Source: Ignavigranum ruoffiae
GTDB taxonomy: Bacteria > Bacillota > Bacilli > Lactobacillales > Aerococcaceae
Reading direction: 5' to 3'
Assembly (NCBI RefSeq): GCF_900110675.1
Contig: NZ_FOEN01000001.1
Location: forward strand, 394,318 to 458,317
Length of the DNA stretch: 64,000 nt
The translations under genes and the position numbers were made by a program. Below the pieces are notes generated by a model. That model saw nothing but the letters and a program-made list of their open reading frames with translations, was not told where the DNA came from and did not search any database. Shown here piece by piece: positions 51,598 to 62,037 of the stretch. Within the stretch, counting starts at the first letter, position 1, and the number at the start of each line of letters is the position of its first letter.

Positions 51598-54320
51598 AGT
51601 TTTATCCTAATCTTTTCTTGTAAGGCTTGGTAACGATCACCAATCAAGATTGATAACATCCCCTGAACGGCCAGTAAGACGATATAAATAAAGACAGCGA
51701 TAAGGACTACCATCATGACCTTAGAGAAGGTTAGCAGACGTCCCACAGGTCCAAATAAAAGATTGAAGACCCGATTCCACATCAAGGCAGCAACCCCCAT
51801 CAACAGGGCTGGTACCAATATCTTGATGAAGTCTAAGGTTAACTGATAAGTGTTAAATTTCAGAACTCGGTTGAGTTTGATCCACATCAGTAAGCATGAG
51901 ATCGCCAAAGCAAACATTGTTGATAACAAAGCACCATGAGCCTGGAAGAAGACCACTAATGGATATTGCAAGAGAATCTTAACAATTATTCCGACGACTA
52001 AGAAACGAACTGCTAAGCGTCTAAAGTTCATCGATTGTAGAATCGTCGATAAGACCGTATATAACCCTAGAATAATCGCCGTAAAAGAGCCGGTAATTAA
52101 GAGTGCTGGCCCCATTTCACTACCTAGGGGGTAGAATAATTGATAAATATTATCTGAAATGGCCATTAAACCAATTGCGGATGGAATCATCACCATAAAG
52201 AATACAGAAAGAATATGTTGGACCATTTTGGCCGTTTCTTGATATTTCTTCTGAGCGAATACTCCAGTTAATGAAGGAACAAAGGCTGATGAGAGCGCAA
52301 TTGATAAGGAAATAATAATCATGATCAGCTTATCGACGTCCAAACTCATGACGCCATATAACTCATCGATTTCGGTAAGCAATAGAATTGAGCTCTTTTC
52401 TAGAATTTTACCGAAACTATAGGTATCAATTAATTGCATAATGATAATGCCTGATCCCAAAATGATAAACGGGATGGAATCAAAGGTCATAATTTTTAGA
52501 CTATCTTTAAAATCAACGGTAATCTTATCTTCGGATTGTTCTAGCAATTGCTTAATATCAGGCAAACGACGAAGATAAATAATTACTAAATAGACCATTG
52601 ATACAAGCGCACCAATAAAGGCAGCAAAGGTTGACTGTACCACCGCTGGCGTTACCTCGCCCTTCATCACGACCATAATCGCGTAAGTTGCCACTAACAT
52701 ATAAATGACCCGGGCAAATTGTTCAAGTAATTGAGAGACCGCCGAAGGTTTCATGTCATTAAAGCCTTGGAAATAGCCTCTAAATAGACTCATCATCGGT
52801 AGAATAAGCAAGGCTGGGACTAAAGATCTTAGAACCAAGACTGCCCCTTCTTTATTAACATTAGGTGACATTTCAGCCAAGAAAGGGGCTAGGATAAATA
52901 AGATTAAACCAGAAATTAATCCCGTGGCCAGCATAATCATTAAACTATGCTTGAAGAGTCGATCAGCCACGCGATATTCACGTTTTGCATGATACAAGGC
53001 CATTTGCTTGGCAATTGCCGAAGGGAATCCAGCCGTACCAATCGCTAAGAATAAAGAATAAGGCTTATATCCGGCACTATAAAGGGTATTGGCTTGCTTC
53101 CAACCTTCGCCAAACCAAGTCGCCCAAGGAATCACATATAAGGCCCCTATCACCCTGGAAATTACGTAACCGACCGATAGCCAGGCCGCCCCTGAAACAA
53201 AATTATCTTTTTTAATCAGTTTATCACTACGATCAATCTCATCTTTCTCTTCATGAATCTGTTGTTCAATCGTAATATCTGCTTCAGCAGTCACATCACT
53301 CAAGACCGTATCCGTCAAAATCGGTTCTTGGAATTCAGCGGTTGCTGATAATACTTCTTCTTCAAGGTTATTCTGGTTTTGATCAGCAGATATGCTTGGT
53401 TTTTCAGTCTGTTCTTCTTCCGGTTCAGTCTTCACAATCGCTTGTTCTTCTTCGCTACTTTCAGCAGAGATATTCGGCGTCGAAGGCGTCGTTTCAATCT
53501 CAACCGGATCTACTTGATCAAACGACTCGTTTTCGTTATCAGCAAGTTCAGAACGATCCATATTTTCTCGATCACGAACATAATAGACCGTTTGATCTTT
53601 TTCAAGTTCTTGAGTGGCTATTCGATTCTTATCTTGGATTTCAGCTTGATCATTCTGCTTCATGGATTCAGCTGATGATGGATGATCCAGTCCTGTTGCA
53701 TCTTGCCGGAAGTTTTTAATTTTCATTTTTGCTTGGGCAATAGAATCTAGAAAACTTTTCTTCTTTTCTTTTCGTTGGACAATTTGCTCACTTGAAGCTT
53801 GTAAGTGATTAATCGAACGACGTAAGGCTTGAAATATTCCAGGCGAAGATTCTGCATCGCTTGGTGATGCTTCAATCGCAGAAGCTTGACTTTCATTCAG
53901 ATCAGCGTTTTGTTCAAACTCCTCATTGGAATTATCTGCGACAGGGGTCTCTTCCTTCTCTGCTTCTTCTGGAAACTGATTGTAGGATTCGATCGGTTCT
54001 AATTTATTTAGATCGTAGTATTCCTCATAATTCTTTTGAAAAAGGTCACTTAATAAGTTACTTTTTCGATGAACACGACTTTGTTCTTGTCGTTGTCGAA
54101 TTAAATCATCTTTAATTGAATGATAGCGGAATTCATTCTCTGAAGCTTTTTGTTTAGACGCTTGTAAATCATGAAGCTCTTGATAAGTGAAATAATCATC
54201 ATCTAAAGGTTGCTTGTTCTTTTGTCGATAGGATACCTGACTTAACTCCTCATTGGCATCCATATCAGGGTCTTGATTCAGTTTATTATTCTGATCATTG
54301 TCATTTAAAGGACTCTTCAA
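51594..54320 (-). CDS. murJ: MurJ-type lipid II flippase with long cytoplasmic extension
   Basis: A 908-residue membrane protein. Residues about 373-908 form a 14-helix MOP-superfamily domain (VSGAAWLSVGYVISRVIGALY, FPSAIAKQMALYHAKR, FRGYFQGFNDMKPSAVSQLLEQ), as in the YtgP/MurJ proteins that move lipid II across the membrane. Residues 1-372 are a charged, low-complexity, mostly acidic segment rich in Gln, Glu, Asp and Ser, without helices that would cross the membrane; typical relatives lack it. The start is TTG 54320, seven bases after AAGGAGG. The flippase call is strong; the extension's role is unknown. Confidence 0.85.
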   Translation of the reverse strand: MKSPLNDNDQNNKLNQDPDMDANEELSQVSYRQKNKQPLDDDYFTYQELHDLQASKQKASENEFRYHSIKDDLIRQRQEQSRVHRKSNLLSDLFQKNYEEYYDLNKLEPIESYNQFPEEAEKEETPVADNSNEEFEQNADLNESQASAIEASPSDAESSPGIFQALRRSINHLQASSEQIVQRKEKKKSFLDSIAQAKMKIKNFRQDATGLDHPSSAESMKQNDQAEIQDKNRIATQELEKDQTVYYVRDRENMDRSELADNENESFDQVDPVEIETTPSTPNISAESSEEEQAIVKTEPEEEQTEKPSISADQNQNNLEEEVLSATAEFQEPILTDTVLSDVTAEADITIEQQIHEEKDEIDRSDKLIKKDNFVSGAAWLSVGYVISRVIGALYVIPWATWFGEGWKQANTLYSAGYKPYSLFLAIGTAGFPSAIAKQMALYHAKREYRVADRLFKHSLMIMLATGLISGLILFILAPFLAEMSPNVNKEGAVLVLRSLVPALLILPMMSLFRGYFQGFNDMKPSAVSQLLEQFARVIYMLVATYAIMVVMKGEVTPAVVQSTFAAFIGALVSMVYLVIIYLRRLPDIKQLLEQSEDKITVDFKDSLKIMTFDSIPFIILGSGIIIMQLIDTYSFGKILEKSSILLLTEIDELYGVMSLDVDKLIMIIISLSIALSSAFVPSLTGVFAQKKYQETAKMVQHILSVFFMVMIPSAIGLMAISDNIYQLFYPLGSEMGPALLITGSFTAIILGLYTVLSTILQSMNFRRLAVRFLVVGIIVKILLQYPLVVFFQAHGALLSTMFALAISCLLMWIKLNRVLKFNTYQLTLDFIKILVPALLMGVAALMWNRVFNLLFGPVGRLLTFSKVMMVVLIAVFIYIVLLAVQGMLSILIGDRYQALQEKIRIKL

Positions 54321-54337
54321 GAAAACACCTCCTTAAA

Positions 54338-56758
54338 CTATTTAACCACTATGTTCACTAACCGATTTGGAACCACAATCACTTTCTTAATTTCTTTGTC
54401 TTGGCAAGCTTGTTTGACTTCATCTAGAGCCAGTACTTTCTCTTCTACGGCATCTTTAGCCATATCTTTTTCTATTTGAAGTTTTGCCTTTATTTTACCA
54501 TTAATTTGAACAACAATCTCAATCATTTTCTCTAATGTTAAGCTTTCATCATAACTTGGCCAAGTTGCCAGGCTGATAGATTCTTGATGACCTAAATATT
54601 GCCAAATTTCTTCCATCAGATGAGGCGCAATTGGTGCTAAGAGTTTAACAAAACCTTCAATATAGTCACGTGGAAGAATTTCTTCATCCTTCGCTTGGTT
54701 TAAGAAAATCATAAGTTGTGAAATCGCTGTATTGAAATGTAGGATTTCGTAATCTTGGGTGACTTTTTTAACGGTTTGATGATAGATTTTCTCTAAATTA
54801 GGATTGGCCGCATCTTGGATACTTGCTTGCAAGCGATCATTTTCTTCATCGATAATTAGGCGCCAGACACGGTCAAGGAATCGCCGGCTACCCTCTAGAC
54901 CATTCTCACTCCAAGCAATCGAAGCATCCAGAGGTCCCATAAACATCTCATAAACCCGAAGCGTATCTGCTCCATATTCTTTAACCACATCATCAGGATT
55001 GACCACATTTCCTTTAGATTTTGACATCTTCTCATTGTTTTCACCCAGAATCATTCCTTGGTTAAATAGCTTTTGGAAAGGTTCTTTCGTGGTAACTAGA
55101 CCCAAATCATACAGAACTTTATGCCAGAAGCGAGCATAGAGTAAATGGAGCACAGCATGTTCCACACCACCAATGTATAAATCAACATTTTGCCATTTTT
55201 CCATCGCTTCTTTCGATACTAATTCCGCTTGATTATGAGGATCCATATAACGAATGAAATACCAAGAAGAGCCAGCCCATTGCGGCATGGTATTTGTTTC
55301 TCGACGACCTTTCATTCCGGTCTCAGGATCGGTCACATATAACCAATCTTCAATATTGGCCAGTGGGGATTCGCCAGTTCCTGACGGTTTAATATTGTCA
55401 GCTTTGGGTAGAACGACTGGTAAGTCGGTTTCAGCAACTGCCGTCGTTGTACCGTCTTCCCAATGAATGACTGGGATAGGTTCTCCCCAATAACGTTGAC
55501 GAGAGAAAATCCAATCCCGAAGCCGGTAATTAACCTTTCGCTGACCTCGATCATGTTCTTCAAGCCAAGCGATCATTTTCTCACTCGCTGCTTGATTATT
55601 TAGACCATCTAAAAATTGCGAATGAATATGGATGCCATCTTCAATATAAGCCTCTTGACTTATATCCCCTTCAATCACAGCTTTCAGAGGTAATTCAAAG
55701 TGATGGGCAAATTCATAATCTCTTTGATCATGAGCAGGTACGGCCATCACCATGCCGGTTCCATAGCTGGCGAGTACATAATCGGCAATCCAAATGGGGA
55801 GTTTCTCTTGGGTCACTGGATGAATGGCGTAAGCTCCAGTAAATACCCCTGTTTTTTCCTTAGCGAGTGAGGTCCGATCTAGGTCAGACTTACTAGCAAC
55901 TTGTGCTTGATAGGCTTCTACTTGTGCTTTTTGTTCATCCGTAACGATTTGACTTACAAGCTCATGTTCCGGTGCTAAGACAATATAAGATACACCAAAA
56001 AGCGTATCAGGCCGTGTAGTAAAGACTTGGCATTCTAGTTCTGCATAACCATCTACTGCAAATTTAACCAAGGCGCCTTCGGACTTGCCAATCCAGTTTC
56101 GTTGCATATCTTTAACATTCTCTGGCCAATCGATCTCATCCAAATCTTCTAACAAGCGATCGGCATAGGCCGTAATTTTTAAGACCCATTGTTTCATAGG
56201 TCGGTGTACAACTGGATAGCCGCCTCGTTCTGAAACACCATCAATAACTTCTTCATTAGCTAAGACCGTTCCTAGAGCTTCACACCAATTTACCATAATG
56301 TTATCTTCATATGCTAAGCCCATTTCAAAGAGTTTAGTAAAAATCCATTGAGTCCAACGGTAATATTCTGGATCTGTGGTATTAATTTCCCGATCCCAGT
56401 CATAGGAAAATCCAAGTGAATTAATTTGTCGTTTGAAATTTTTAATATTATCTTGAGTAAATTCGGCTGGGTCATTACCGGTATCTAAGGCATATTGCTC
56501 AGCCGGCAAACCAAAAGCATCCCAGCCCATTGGATGGAGTACATCATAACCTTGCGCACGTTTCATCCGCGCCATCACATCCGTCGCTGTGTATCCTTCA
56601 GGATGTCCCACATGTAATCCTTGTCCTGATGGATACGGAAACATATCTAAAACATAGTATTTGGGATGATCTATTCCTCGATTTTGTGTTTTAAAAGTAT
56701 GGTTGTCTTGCCAATATTTTTGCCATTTTTTCTCAATGGATTGATGTTGATAGGTCAT
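54338..56758 (-). CDS. leuS: Leucyl-tRNA synthetase
   Basis: An 806-residue class I synthetase. The HIGH-type motif lies in [16 protein letters not shown], and KMSKS is [11 protein letters not shown]. The CP1 editing domain contains [12 protein letters not shown] and a [12 protein letters not shown] segment, so editing looks intact. Length is usual. A T-box leader upstream (about 56796-56990) controls it. It is adjacent to the murJ-type gene but with separate control. Confidence 0.95.
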   Translation of the reverse strand: MTYQHQSIEKKWQKYWQDNHTFKTQNRGIDHPKYYVLDMFPYPSGQGLHVGHPEGYTATDVMARMKRAQGYDVLHPMGWDAFGLPAEQYALDTGNDPAEFTQDNIKNFKRQINSLGFSYDWDREINTTDPEYYRWTQWIFTKLFEMGLAYEDNIMVNWCEALGTVLANEEVIDGVSERGGYPVVHRPMKQWVLKITAYADRLLEDLDEIDWPENVKDMQRNWIGKSEGALVKFAVDGYAELECQVFTTRPDTLFGVSYIVLAPEHELVSQIVTDEQKAQVEAYQAQVASKSDLDRTSLAKEKTGVFTGAYAIHPVTQEKLPIWIADYVLASYGTGMVMAVPAHDQRDYEFAHHFELPLKAVIEGDISQEAYIEDGIHIHSQFLDGLNNQAASEKMIAWLEEHDRGQRKVNYRLRDWIFSRQRYWGEPIPVIHWEDGTTTAVAETDLPVVLPKADNIKPSGTGESPLANIEDWLYVTDPETGMKGRRETNTMPQWAGSSWYFIRYMDPHNQAELVSKEAMEKWQNVDLYIGGVEHAVLHLLYARFWHKVLYDLGLVTTKEPFQKLFNQGMILGENNEKMSKSKGNVVNPDDVVKEYGADTLRVYEMFMGPLDASIAWSENGLEGSRRFLDRVWRLIIDEENDRLQASIQDAANPNLEKIYHQTVKKVTQDYEILHFNTAISQLMIFLNQAKDEEILPRDYIEGFVKLLAPIAPHLMEEIWQYLGHQESISLATWPSYDESLTLEKMIEIVVQINGKIKAKLQIEKDMAKDAVEEKVLALDEVKQACQDKEIKKVIVVPNRLVNIVVK

Positions 56759-56795
56759 ATAATGCTCCTCCTAATGATTCTAATTCTTATTATAC

Positions 56796-56990
56796 AAAAA
56801 AACCCCACATTATCTAGCTTTAGCAGATAATATAGGGCGAGTTAACGCGGTACCACCTATTATTCGGGATAAATCCCCTTAAAATCTTTAACGCAGAGTT
56901 TACGATTCTTCTTACTATCGTTCAGAAGAACAAGTCTGTTTGACGAGTTCAAAGCGATGATTACTTACTCGCAGCAAATGTAAGCTCTCT
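56796..56990 (-). promoter_or_regulatory. T-box leader of leuS
   Basis: Read leftward, AGGTGGTACCGCG (complement at 56846-56858) is the T-box, followed by a terminator stem and T7 (near 56796-56802). A CTC triplet in GAACTCG (complement near 56944-56950) is a plausible Leu specifier. No clear promoter was identified upstream. Confidence 0.88.
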
Positions 56991-57035
56991 TAAAATCATT
57001 ACACTTCTAATACTTCAAACCTTACACTATTTAAT

Positions 57036-58601
57036 TTAAACTAAAACAACTTGACCTGGTAAAATCAATTGATCATACCCGGAAAATCCGTTTAAAGTCA
57101 CTAATTCATCCAATGAAATACCATTTTTACGGGCAATCGCATATAATGAATCCCCACGTTGAACAACATACGTTCCTTGTGAGCTAGCGCTAGTAGCCAC
57201 GCTGTTATCAGCCACAGTAGTTTCAACCGGTTGAGCTGTTTCAGCAACAGACTCGGCTGGTGTTGTTTCTGCTTGATTATTTGTTTGGGCTACTACAGCT
57301 TGGCCATTAATGGCTAAACTTTGACCTGGATAGATAAAATTATTAACAATACCATTGGCACTTACTAGACTATCCATTGAAATGCCAAAGCGATGAGCAA
57401 TGCCCCAAACAGAATCTCCAGCTTTAACGGTATAAGATGAACCTGACAGTGAACCCGCCGAAGTTTCTGTCACATTCGTTGCATCAATAGCTTGACTTGG
57501 TATTTGTTTTTGAACTTGGCCAGCATTGACTTGCAGAACTTGACCTGGATAGATAAAGTTATTACTAATTCCATTGGCTGAAGTTAAAGCTTCCATAGAT
57601 ATTCCATAGCGATGGGCAATACCCCAGACTGAATCTCCAGCTTTAACTACATAAGAACCAGCAGCTGCTTCCGTGCTATCAACGGTAACTGAATCCGTTC
57701 GATTGTTTACAGCTTGGCTTGGTTGACTTGCAGTGCTTGTTCCGCTAACAGCTAAGACTTGGCCCGGATAAATAAAGTTACCTGATAAGTTATTAGCTGC
57801 TCGTAAAGCTTCCATGGTCATGCCATAACGATGAGCAATGCCCCAGACTGAATCTCCAGCCTTGACTTGATAAGAACCAGCACCCACAGCTTGTTGCGTG
57901 GATTCACTTGGTGTAGCTGCTTGTGTTTCAACCGCTTGAGCATATCCGCCATCATATTGAGTCAAATTATAATTCGCAATTAATTGGTTTAATTTCTGCC
58001 CATACGAAGTATCGGTAGCATAGCGACCCGTTAACCAACTTGTAGCATCGGTATATGAACTGGTATTACTCTTACGGGCACCCTTATAGAAATTATAACG
58101 CCAAGAATCAGGGTTATTATCTCCGGTTAATACACTCGCATAATCGGCTAATGATTGACCATAATTGTCATAAACTCTAAAACCATCAGTAATTCCATAG
58201 TAATTACCACTACCATCATCTTCTAAGGTGTTCATTTGAGCTGATTGACCATTATAAGATCCTTTAATCCCAAATAAATTGTGATAGTTTGTCGCTAATG
58301 TCGAATTTCCCCAGCCTGATTCCAAGGCTGCCTGGGCAATCATTACTGAGGCATATAAGTCATTTTTAGCAGCAACTTCTTTAGCATATTCGGCCACCAA
58401 ACCTAAAAATTGACTTGGAGAATTTTTCGCTTCTACCGTTTTGGTTAGTACAGGAAGTGTATTTGTTGGTTTAACATTTTCCAGTACGAACACGCTTGAT
58501 AAAAGCATCATACTCACATTAACTTTACTAAAAAGTTTTCTGTTTTTTATCCGACGGTTTTTTTGTGCCTTTTGGCAAATTATTTCTCGTCTACTCGTCA
58601 C
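57036..58601 (-). CDS. LysM-repeat N-acetylglucosaminidase (GH73 autolysin)
   Basis: A 521-residue secreted hydrolase. A long signal region (1-60) precedes a GH73 domain (about 60-220) with catalytic Glu 94 in AALESGWG, then four LysM modules (243-286, 316-358, 389-432, 477-521) joined by Ser/Thr/Ala/Gln-rich linkers. GH73 enzymes cut the GlcNAc-MurNAc backbone and act in cell separation; LysMs bind peptidoglycan. The first three LysMs are nearly identical (KAGDSVWGIAHR), a sign of recent repeat amplification; the fourth is diverged. The start is GTG 58601, following CGGAGGG. Confidence 0.92.
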   Translation of the reverse strand: MTSRREIICQKAQKNRRIKNRKLFSKVNVSMMLLSSVFVLENVKPTNTLPVLTKTVEAKNSPSQFLGLVAEYAKEVAAKNDLYASVMIAQAALESGWGNSTLATNYHNLFGIKGSYNGQSAQMNTLEDDGSGNYYGITDGFRVYDNYGQSLADYASVLTGDNNPDSWRYNFYKGARKSNTSSYTDATSWLTGRYATDTSYGQKLNQLIANYNLTQYDGGYAQAVETQAATPSESTQQAVGAGSYQVKAGDSVWGIAHRYGMTMEALRAANNLSGNFIYPGQVLAVSGTSTASQPSQAVNNRTDSVTVDSTEAAAGSYVVKAGDSVWGIAHRYGISMEALTSANGISNNFIYPGQVLQVNAGQVQKQIPSQAIDATNVTETSAGSLSGSSYTVKAGDSVWGIAHRFGISMDSLVSANGIVNNFIYPGQSLAINGQAVVAQTNNQAETTPAESVAETAQPVETTVADNSVATSASSQGTYVVQRGDSLYAIARKNGISLDELVTLNGFSGYDQLILPGQVVLV

Positions 58602-58743
58602 TATTGTCCCTCCGTTACCAACAAAATTTTAATTTCTCACAATTTTTATTATAATACTAAATAAACAAGTATAGGTGGTTTTGCGTTTGATTTATTAAAA
58701 GCTTAACAAATGTAATTCACTTGTAACATTAGGAGGCCTTGTT

Positions 58744-59301
58744 TTGCTAAATGCACTTCATTATAGTCATCAGCTATTACAACAACTGATCCAAAAGTTC
58801 CCTGCAGGCAACTTTATCGACGCAACCTTAGGTAAAGGACACGATTCACAATTGATACTCCAACAAGCTCACTTTCAAGGAAAGCTGTTTGCTTTTGATA
58901 TTCAGGAAGCGGCCCTTACCTATTCACTCGAGAAATTAAATCAATTTAAGAATTTCCAGGCTTTTCTGGCTAATCATGACCAAGTGGACCAATATCTTCC
59001 TGAAAATTTACCCATCCATGGAGCCATCTTTAACTTGGGCTATTTACCAGGAGCCGACCATCAAATTACTACCCAGTATACTTCAACAATCACAGCCGTC
59101 GAGAAAATTTCCCGACAGCTCGTTTCACAGGGCATGATTATTATCGTCGTGTATTCTGGACATCCAGCTGGAAAAATAGAAAGAGACCGACTCCTTGAAG
59201 TACTCAAAGAGTGGTCCCAAGAGGAATATAGTATTCTCCAATACAATTTTATCAATCAAAAAAATAATCCGCCATTTACTTTAGTCATTGAGAAACGTTA
59301 G
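58744..59301 (+). CDS. mnmM: tRNA (mnm5s2U34)-methyltransferase (YtqB/MnmM family)
   Basis: A 185-residue class I SAM methyltransferase. Motif I is [15 protein letters not shown], motif [13 protein letters not shown], and [10 protein letters not shown] is the family-specific active-site segment. YtqB/MnmM members methylate nm5s2U34 of tRNA to mnm5s2U in Gram-positives lacking MnmC. The start is TTG 58744, preceded by AGGAGG. Its 3' end overlaps metK's 3' end by 4 bases on the opposite strand. Confidence 0.9.
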   Translation: MLNALHYSHQLLQQLIQKFPAGNFIDATLGKGHDSQLILQQAHFQGKLFAFDIQEAALTYSLEKLNQFKNFQAFLANHDQVDQYLPENLPIHGAIFNLGYLPGADHQITTQYTSTITAVEKISRQLVSQGMIIIVVYSGHPAGKIERDRLLEVLKEWSQEEYSILQYNFINQKNNPPFTLVIEKR

Positions 59302-60488
59302 GCTTTTTGCATAAAGTTTTGAATCTCTTGCACTTTATCGAGTCGTTCCCAAGGCAAATCAAGATCTATCCGACCAAAATGACCATAGGCGGCAGTTTGA
59401 CTATAGATTGGTCGTCTTAGTTGTAAATGATCGATAATGCCCTGCGGGGTCAAATCAAAAACTCGTTCAATCATTGCTTCAATCTTAGTTTCTGAATAAT
59501 GACCCGTATCAAAGGTATTCACATTAATTGAAGTTGGCTGGGCCACTCCAATCGCATAAGATAATAAGATTTCACAGCGATCAGCTAGACCTGCGGCCAC
59601 AATATTCTTGGCTACATAGCGAGCCATGTATGAGGCTGAGCGGTCTACTTTGGTCGCATCTTTCCCAGAGAATGCCCCACCCCCATGATGGGCAATACCA
59701 CCGTAGGTATCAACAATAATCTTCCGACCTGTTAAGCCGGAGTCACCTACCGGGCCTCCAATGACAAATTTGCCAGTTGGATTAATGAAATATTTAGTTC
59801 GCTCGTCTAACCATTCGGCTGGACAGACTGGTTTAATTACATGTTCGAAAATGTCTTTATGCAGTTGTTCTTGACTAATTTCTTCCGCATGTTGACTGGA
59901 AACTACAATATTGTCAATCCGCCGTACATTCATTGCTTCATCATATTCAATGGTAACCTGAGTCTTACCATCAGGACCTAAATAAGTTAAAGGTCCCATC
60001 TTACGAACTTCAGCGAGTTTTCGGGCTAAACGGTGGCTTAAATCAATCGGTAAAGGCATATAGCTTTCAGTTTCTCGGCTAGCAAAACCAAACATAATCC
60101 CTTGGTCACCTGCACCTAGGGTTTCTGCAGAGTTATCAACTTGATCCCGACTCTCAAGAGCTCGGTCAACACCCTGAGCAATATCGGCTGATTGCTCATC
60201 TAAACTTACTAAGACAGCTACATTATCAGCATCAAAGCCATATTTACGATCGGTATAGCCAATTTCTGCAATTTTCTGACGGACAATCTTTTGAATATCG
60301 ACATAAGCACTGGTTGAAATTTCCCCAAAAACAAAAACTAGACCCGTCGTAACGGCTGTTTCAACTGCGACACGTGCATTAGGGTCTTGGATTATGATAG
60401 AATCTAGGATAGCGTCACTAATTTGATCGGCAATCTTATCGGGATGCCCTTCAGTGACAGATTCAGAAGTTATTAATTTTTTATACAT
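59298..60488 (-). CDS. metK: S-adenosylmethionine synthetase
   Basis: A 396-residue enzyme that makes SAM from methionine and ATP. Conserved segments: [32 protein letters not shown] (ATP-binding hexapeptide region) and [16 protein letters not shown] (phosphate-binding). The start is ATG 60488, not the ATG at 60503: the latter would overlap the GGGGGA ribosome site, which is part of the SMK-box leader. Regulation by SAM at translation initiation is expected. It converges on mnmM, which uses SAM. Confidence 0.95.
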   Translation of the reverse strand: MYKKLITSESVTEGHPDKIADQISDAILDSIIIQDPNARVAVETAVTTGLVFVFGEISTSAYVDIQKIVRQKIAEIGYTDRKYGFDADNVAVLVSLDEQSADIAQGVDRALESRDQVDNSAETLGAGDQGIMFGFASRETESYMPLPIDLSHRLARKLAEVRKMGPLTYLGPDGKTQVTIEYDEAMNVRRIDNIVVSSQHAEEISQEQLHKDIFEHVIKPVCPAEWLDERTKYFINPTGKFVIGGPVGDSGLTGRKIIVDTYGGIAHHGGGAFSGKDATKVDRSASYMARYVAKNIVAAGLADRCEILLSYAIGVAQPTSINVNTFDTGHYSETKIEAMIERVFDLTPQGIIDHLQLRRPIYSQTAAYGHFGRIDLDLPWERLDKVQEIQNFMQKA

Positions 60489-60494
60489 TAAGCG

Positions 60495-60568
60495 TTCCCC
60501 CATTTTCTTTATTGGTTACAAGGCATATTCACTGATTTGTGAACCCTTTCGGGAATTTTTATTGTAAC
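60495..60568 (-). promoter_or_regulatory. SMK-box (SAM-III) riboswitch of metK
   Basis: Read leftward: GTTACAA (complement at 60568-60562), TTCCCGAAAGGG (60555-60544), ATGCCTTGTAACC (60526-60514), then GGGGGAA (60501-60495), the ribosome site of metK. These match the core of known Lactobacillales SMK boxes, in which SAM binding pairs the ribosome site away and blocks translation of metK. Confidence 0.9.
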
Positions 60569-60632
60569 GAGCTTCATTATATCTTATTATAGAATACAAT
60601 GAAATAGTAATTCTAAACGAAAGGTCAATTTT

Positions 60633-61433
60633 ATGAAATCATTTATCAAGATATTACAGAATCCCTTTGTTAAATTATTCTTAGCGCCAATGGCCCTGAT
60701 GCTTTTTGGTAGCGTATTGGGCGCAAGACAAGTGGGGCAATTTCACATTAAAACATTTTTACTCCTTTATATGATAGTAGCAATCCTTGAGGTGATCAAT
60801 CATTTCTTAAGGATTCGGCTAGATCAAAAGATGAGTGAACAGGCACCCAACTTCATTCTCATCGCTTGCGAAGTCATCTTGCTAATCTTATATGTCATAT
60901 TTGCTCTCAGCCAACACTGGATTATTAATGTCCTCGTTCTTTTAGCCATCGCCTATAATCACTTAATTTATTTCCCATATAAATTTACCACGAGTATCTA
61001 TCATCTCGTCTTAAATGTGTTCTTTAATGGATTTATCTGGCAAGTTATTGCCTATTTCTCACAAAGTTCAGCCTTACATGCGGACTTCTTGCTCAAAGTC
61101 ATTCCAATCACAATGGCATTCTTGGCTTTAGAATTAGAAAGTAATCAACTGAAAATCAGACAGATGCCAGATAGAAGAAATCCACAATTCCCTTTTAATA
61201 AATATATAAGTGCAGGTCTAGCTTTGCTTGCCATTGGTTTAGCCAGTTACGATTCACTTCCAAGTCATTCATTTTTCTTGGTTCAGATTGTATTTGTGAT
61301 TCTATCTCTACTAGTTTTTGCCCCTCTTTTGGTCGAGTCAACCCAACAACACCAAGTTCAAAATAAATTAAATTATTTAGCCAGTATTTTTTTAATTTTT
61401 AACATTGGCTATACCCTGAGCTATATCTTTTAA
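60633..61433 (+). CDS. Multi-spanning membrane protein of unknown function
   Basis: A 266-residue protein with about eight hydrophobic segments (for example FVKLFLAPMALMLFGSVLG at the N-terminus). There is no signature motif and I do not recognise a family. CGAAAGG lies upstream of the ATG. It is divergent from metK and ends at a strong terminator. Confidence 0.6.
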   Translation: MKSFIKILQNPFVKLFLAPMALMLFGSVLGARQVGQFHIKTFLLLYMIVAILEVINHFLRIRLDQKMSEQAPNFILIACEVILLILYVIFALSQHWIINVLVLLAIAYNHLIYFPYKFTTSIYHLVLNVFFNGFIWQVIAYFSQSSALHADFLLKVIPITMAFLALELESNQLKIRQMPDRRNPQFPFNKYISAGLALLAIGLASYDSLPSHSFFLVQIVFVILSLLVFAPLLVESTQQHQVQNKLNYLASIFLIFNIGYTLSYIF

Positions 61434-61437
61434 GCAG

Positions 61438-61472
61438 AAGGACTGAAGCAGTAACAAGCTCCAGTCCTTTTT
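61438..61472 (+). terminator. Terminator after the membrane protein gene
   Basis: AAGGACTG (61438-61445) and CAGTCCTT (61462-61469), followed by a T-run. Confidence 0.85.
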
Positions 61473-61621
61473 ATAATGATCTAAAACTGTTAATGAAAAT
61501 CAGAAAAATGACTACTCATGAACAATCCTTGATATATCAGTTAACTCTTTTATTAAGTGCAAATTCTTTTAGAAAAAAAGCTGAATTGACGTCGTAATAG
61601 GCTAAAAATATGCAAAATAAA

Positions 61622-61640
61622 AAGACCTTTTAAAGGTCTT
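61622..61640 (-). terminator. Terminator of the rRNA-tRNA operon
   Basis: AAGACCTTT and AAAGGTCTT form a near-perfect stem; read leftward it continues into TTTTTATTTTG. It lies six bases after the last tRNA gene. Confidence 0.85.
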
Positions 61641-61645
61641 AACAA

Positions 61646-61716
61646 AGCGGGTGAGGAGAATCGAACTCCCGACAACAGCTTGGAAGGCTGTAGTTTTACC
61701 ACTAAACTACACCCGC
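61646..61716 (-). tRNA. tRNA-Gly (UCC), copy 2
   Basis: Full cloverleaf with anticodon TCC. The gene body is identical to the copy at 62319-62389. Last gene of the array; CCA is not encoded. Confidence 0.95.
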
Positions 61717-61727
61717 AAAATGAAAGA

Positions 61728-61800
<73 letters not shown>

Positions 61801-61811
61801 ATCCATTGTTA

Positions 61812-61901
61812 AGGAGGATGTGGGATTCGAACCCACGCACGCTTTTACACGCCTGACGGTTTTCAAGACCGTTCCCTTCAACCGGGCTTGGGTAATCCTC
61901 C
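61812..61901 (-). tRNA. tRNA-Ser (UGA), copy 2
   Basis: Long variable arm, anticodon TGA. Identical to 62562-62651. Confidence 0.95.
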
Positions 61902-61916
61902 ATTGAATAAGTATAT

Positions 61917-61986
61917 AGTCCGTACGGGATTCGAACCCGTGTTACCGCCGTGAAAGGGCGGTGTCTTAACCACTTGACCAACGGAC
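61917..61986 (-). tRNA. tRNA-Glu (UUC)
   Basis: Anticodon TTC with a complete cloverleaf. The only intact Glu gene in the array; a decayed relative lies just upstream (62038-62096). Confidence 0.93.
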
Positions 61987-62037
61987 CAAGATAATAAATT
62001 TGCTGTGTTAGGTAGTGCTTATACTAAAAATTCACTG

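Noticed and set aside
53342..53719. 125- and 98-codon plus-strand frames over the flippase extension
   Set aside because: They are antisense to low-complexity Glu/Asp/Ser codons, which produce long Phe/Leu-rich frames by composition; no ribosome site is present.
57500..57900. DNA repeats inside the autolysin gene, considered as a mobile or CRISPR-like repeat
   Set aside because: They encode LysM modules in frame.
60489..60503. ATG at 60503 as the metK start
   Set aside because: It overlaps the GGGGGA ribosome site inside the SMK box and gives a non-family N-terminus.
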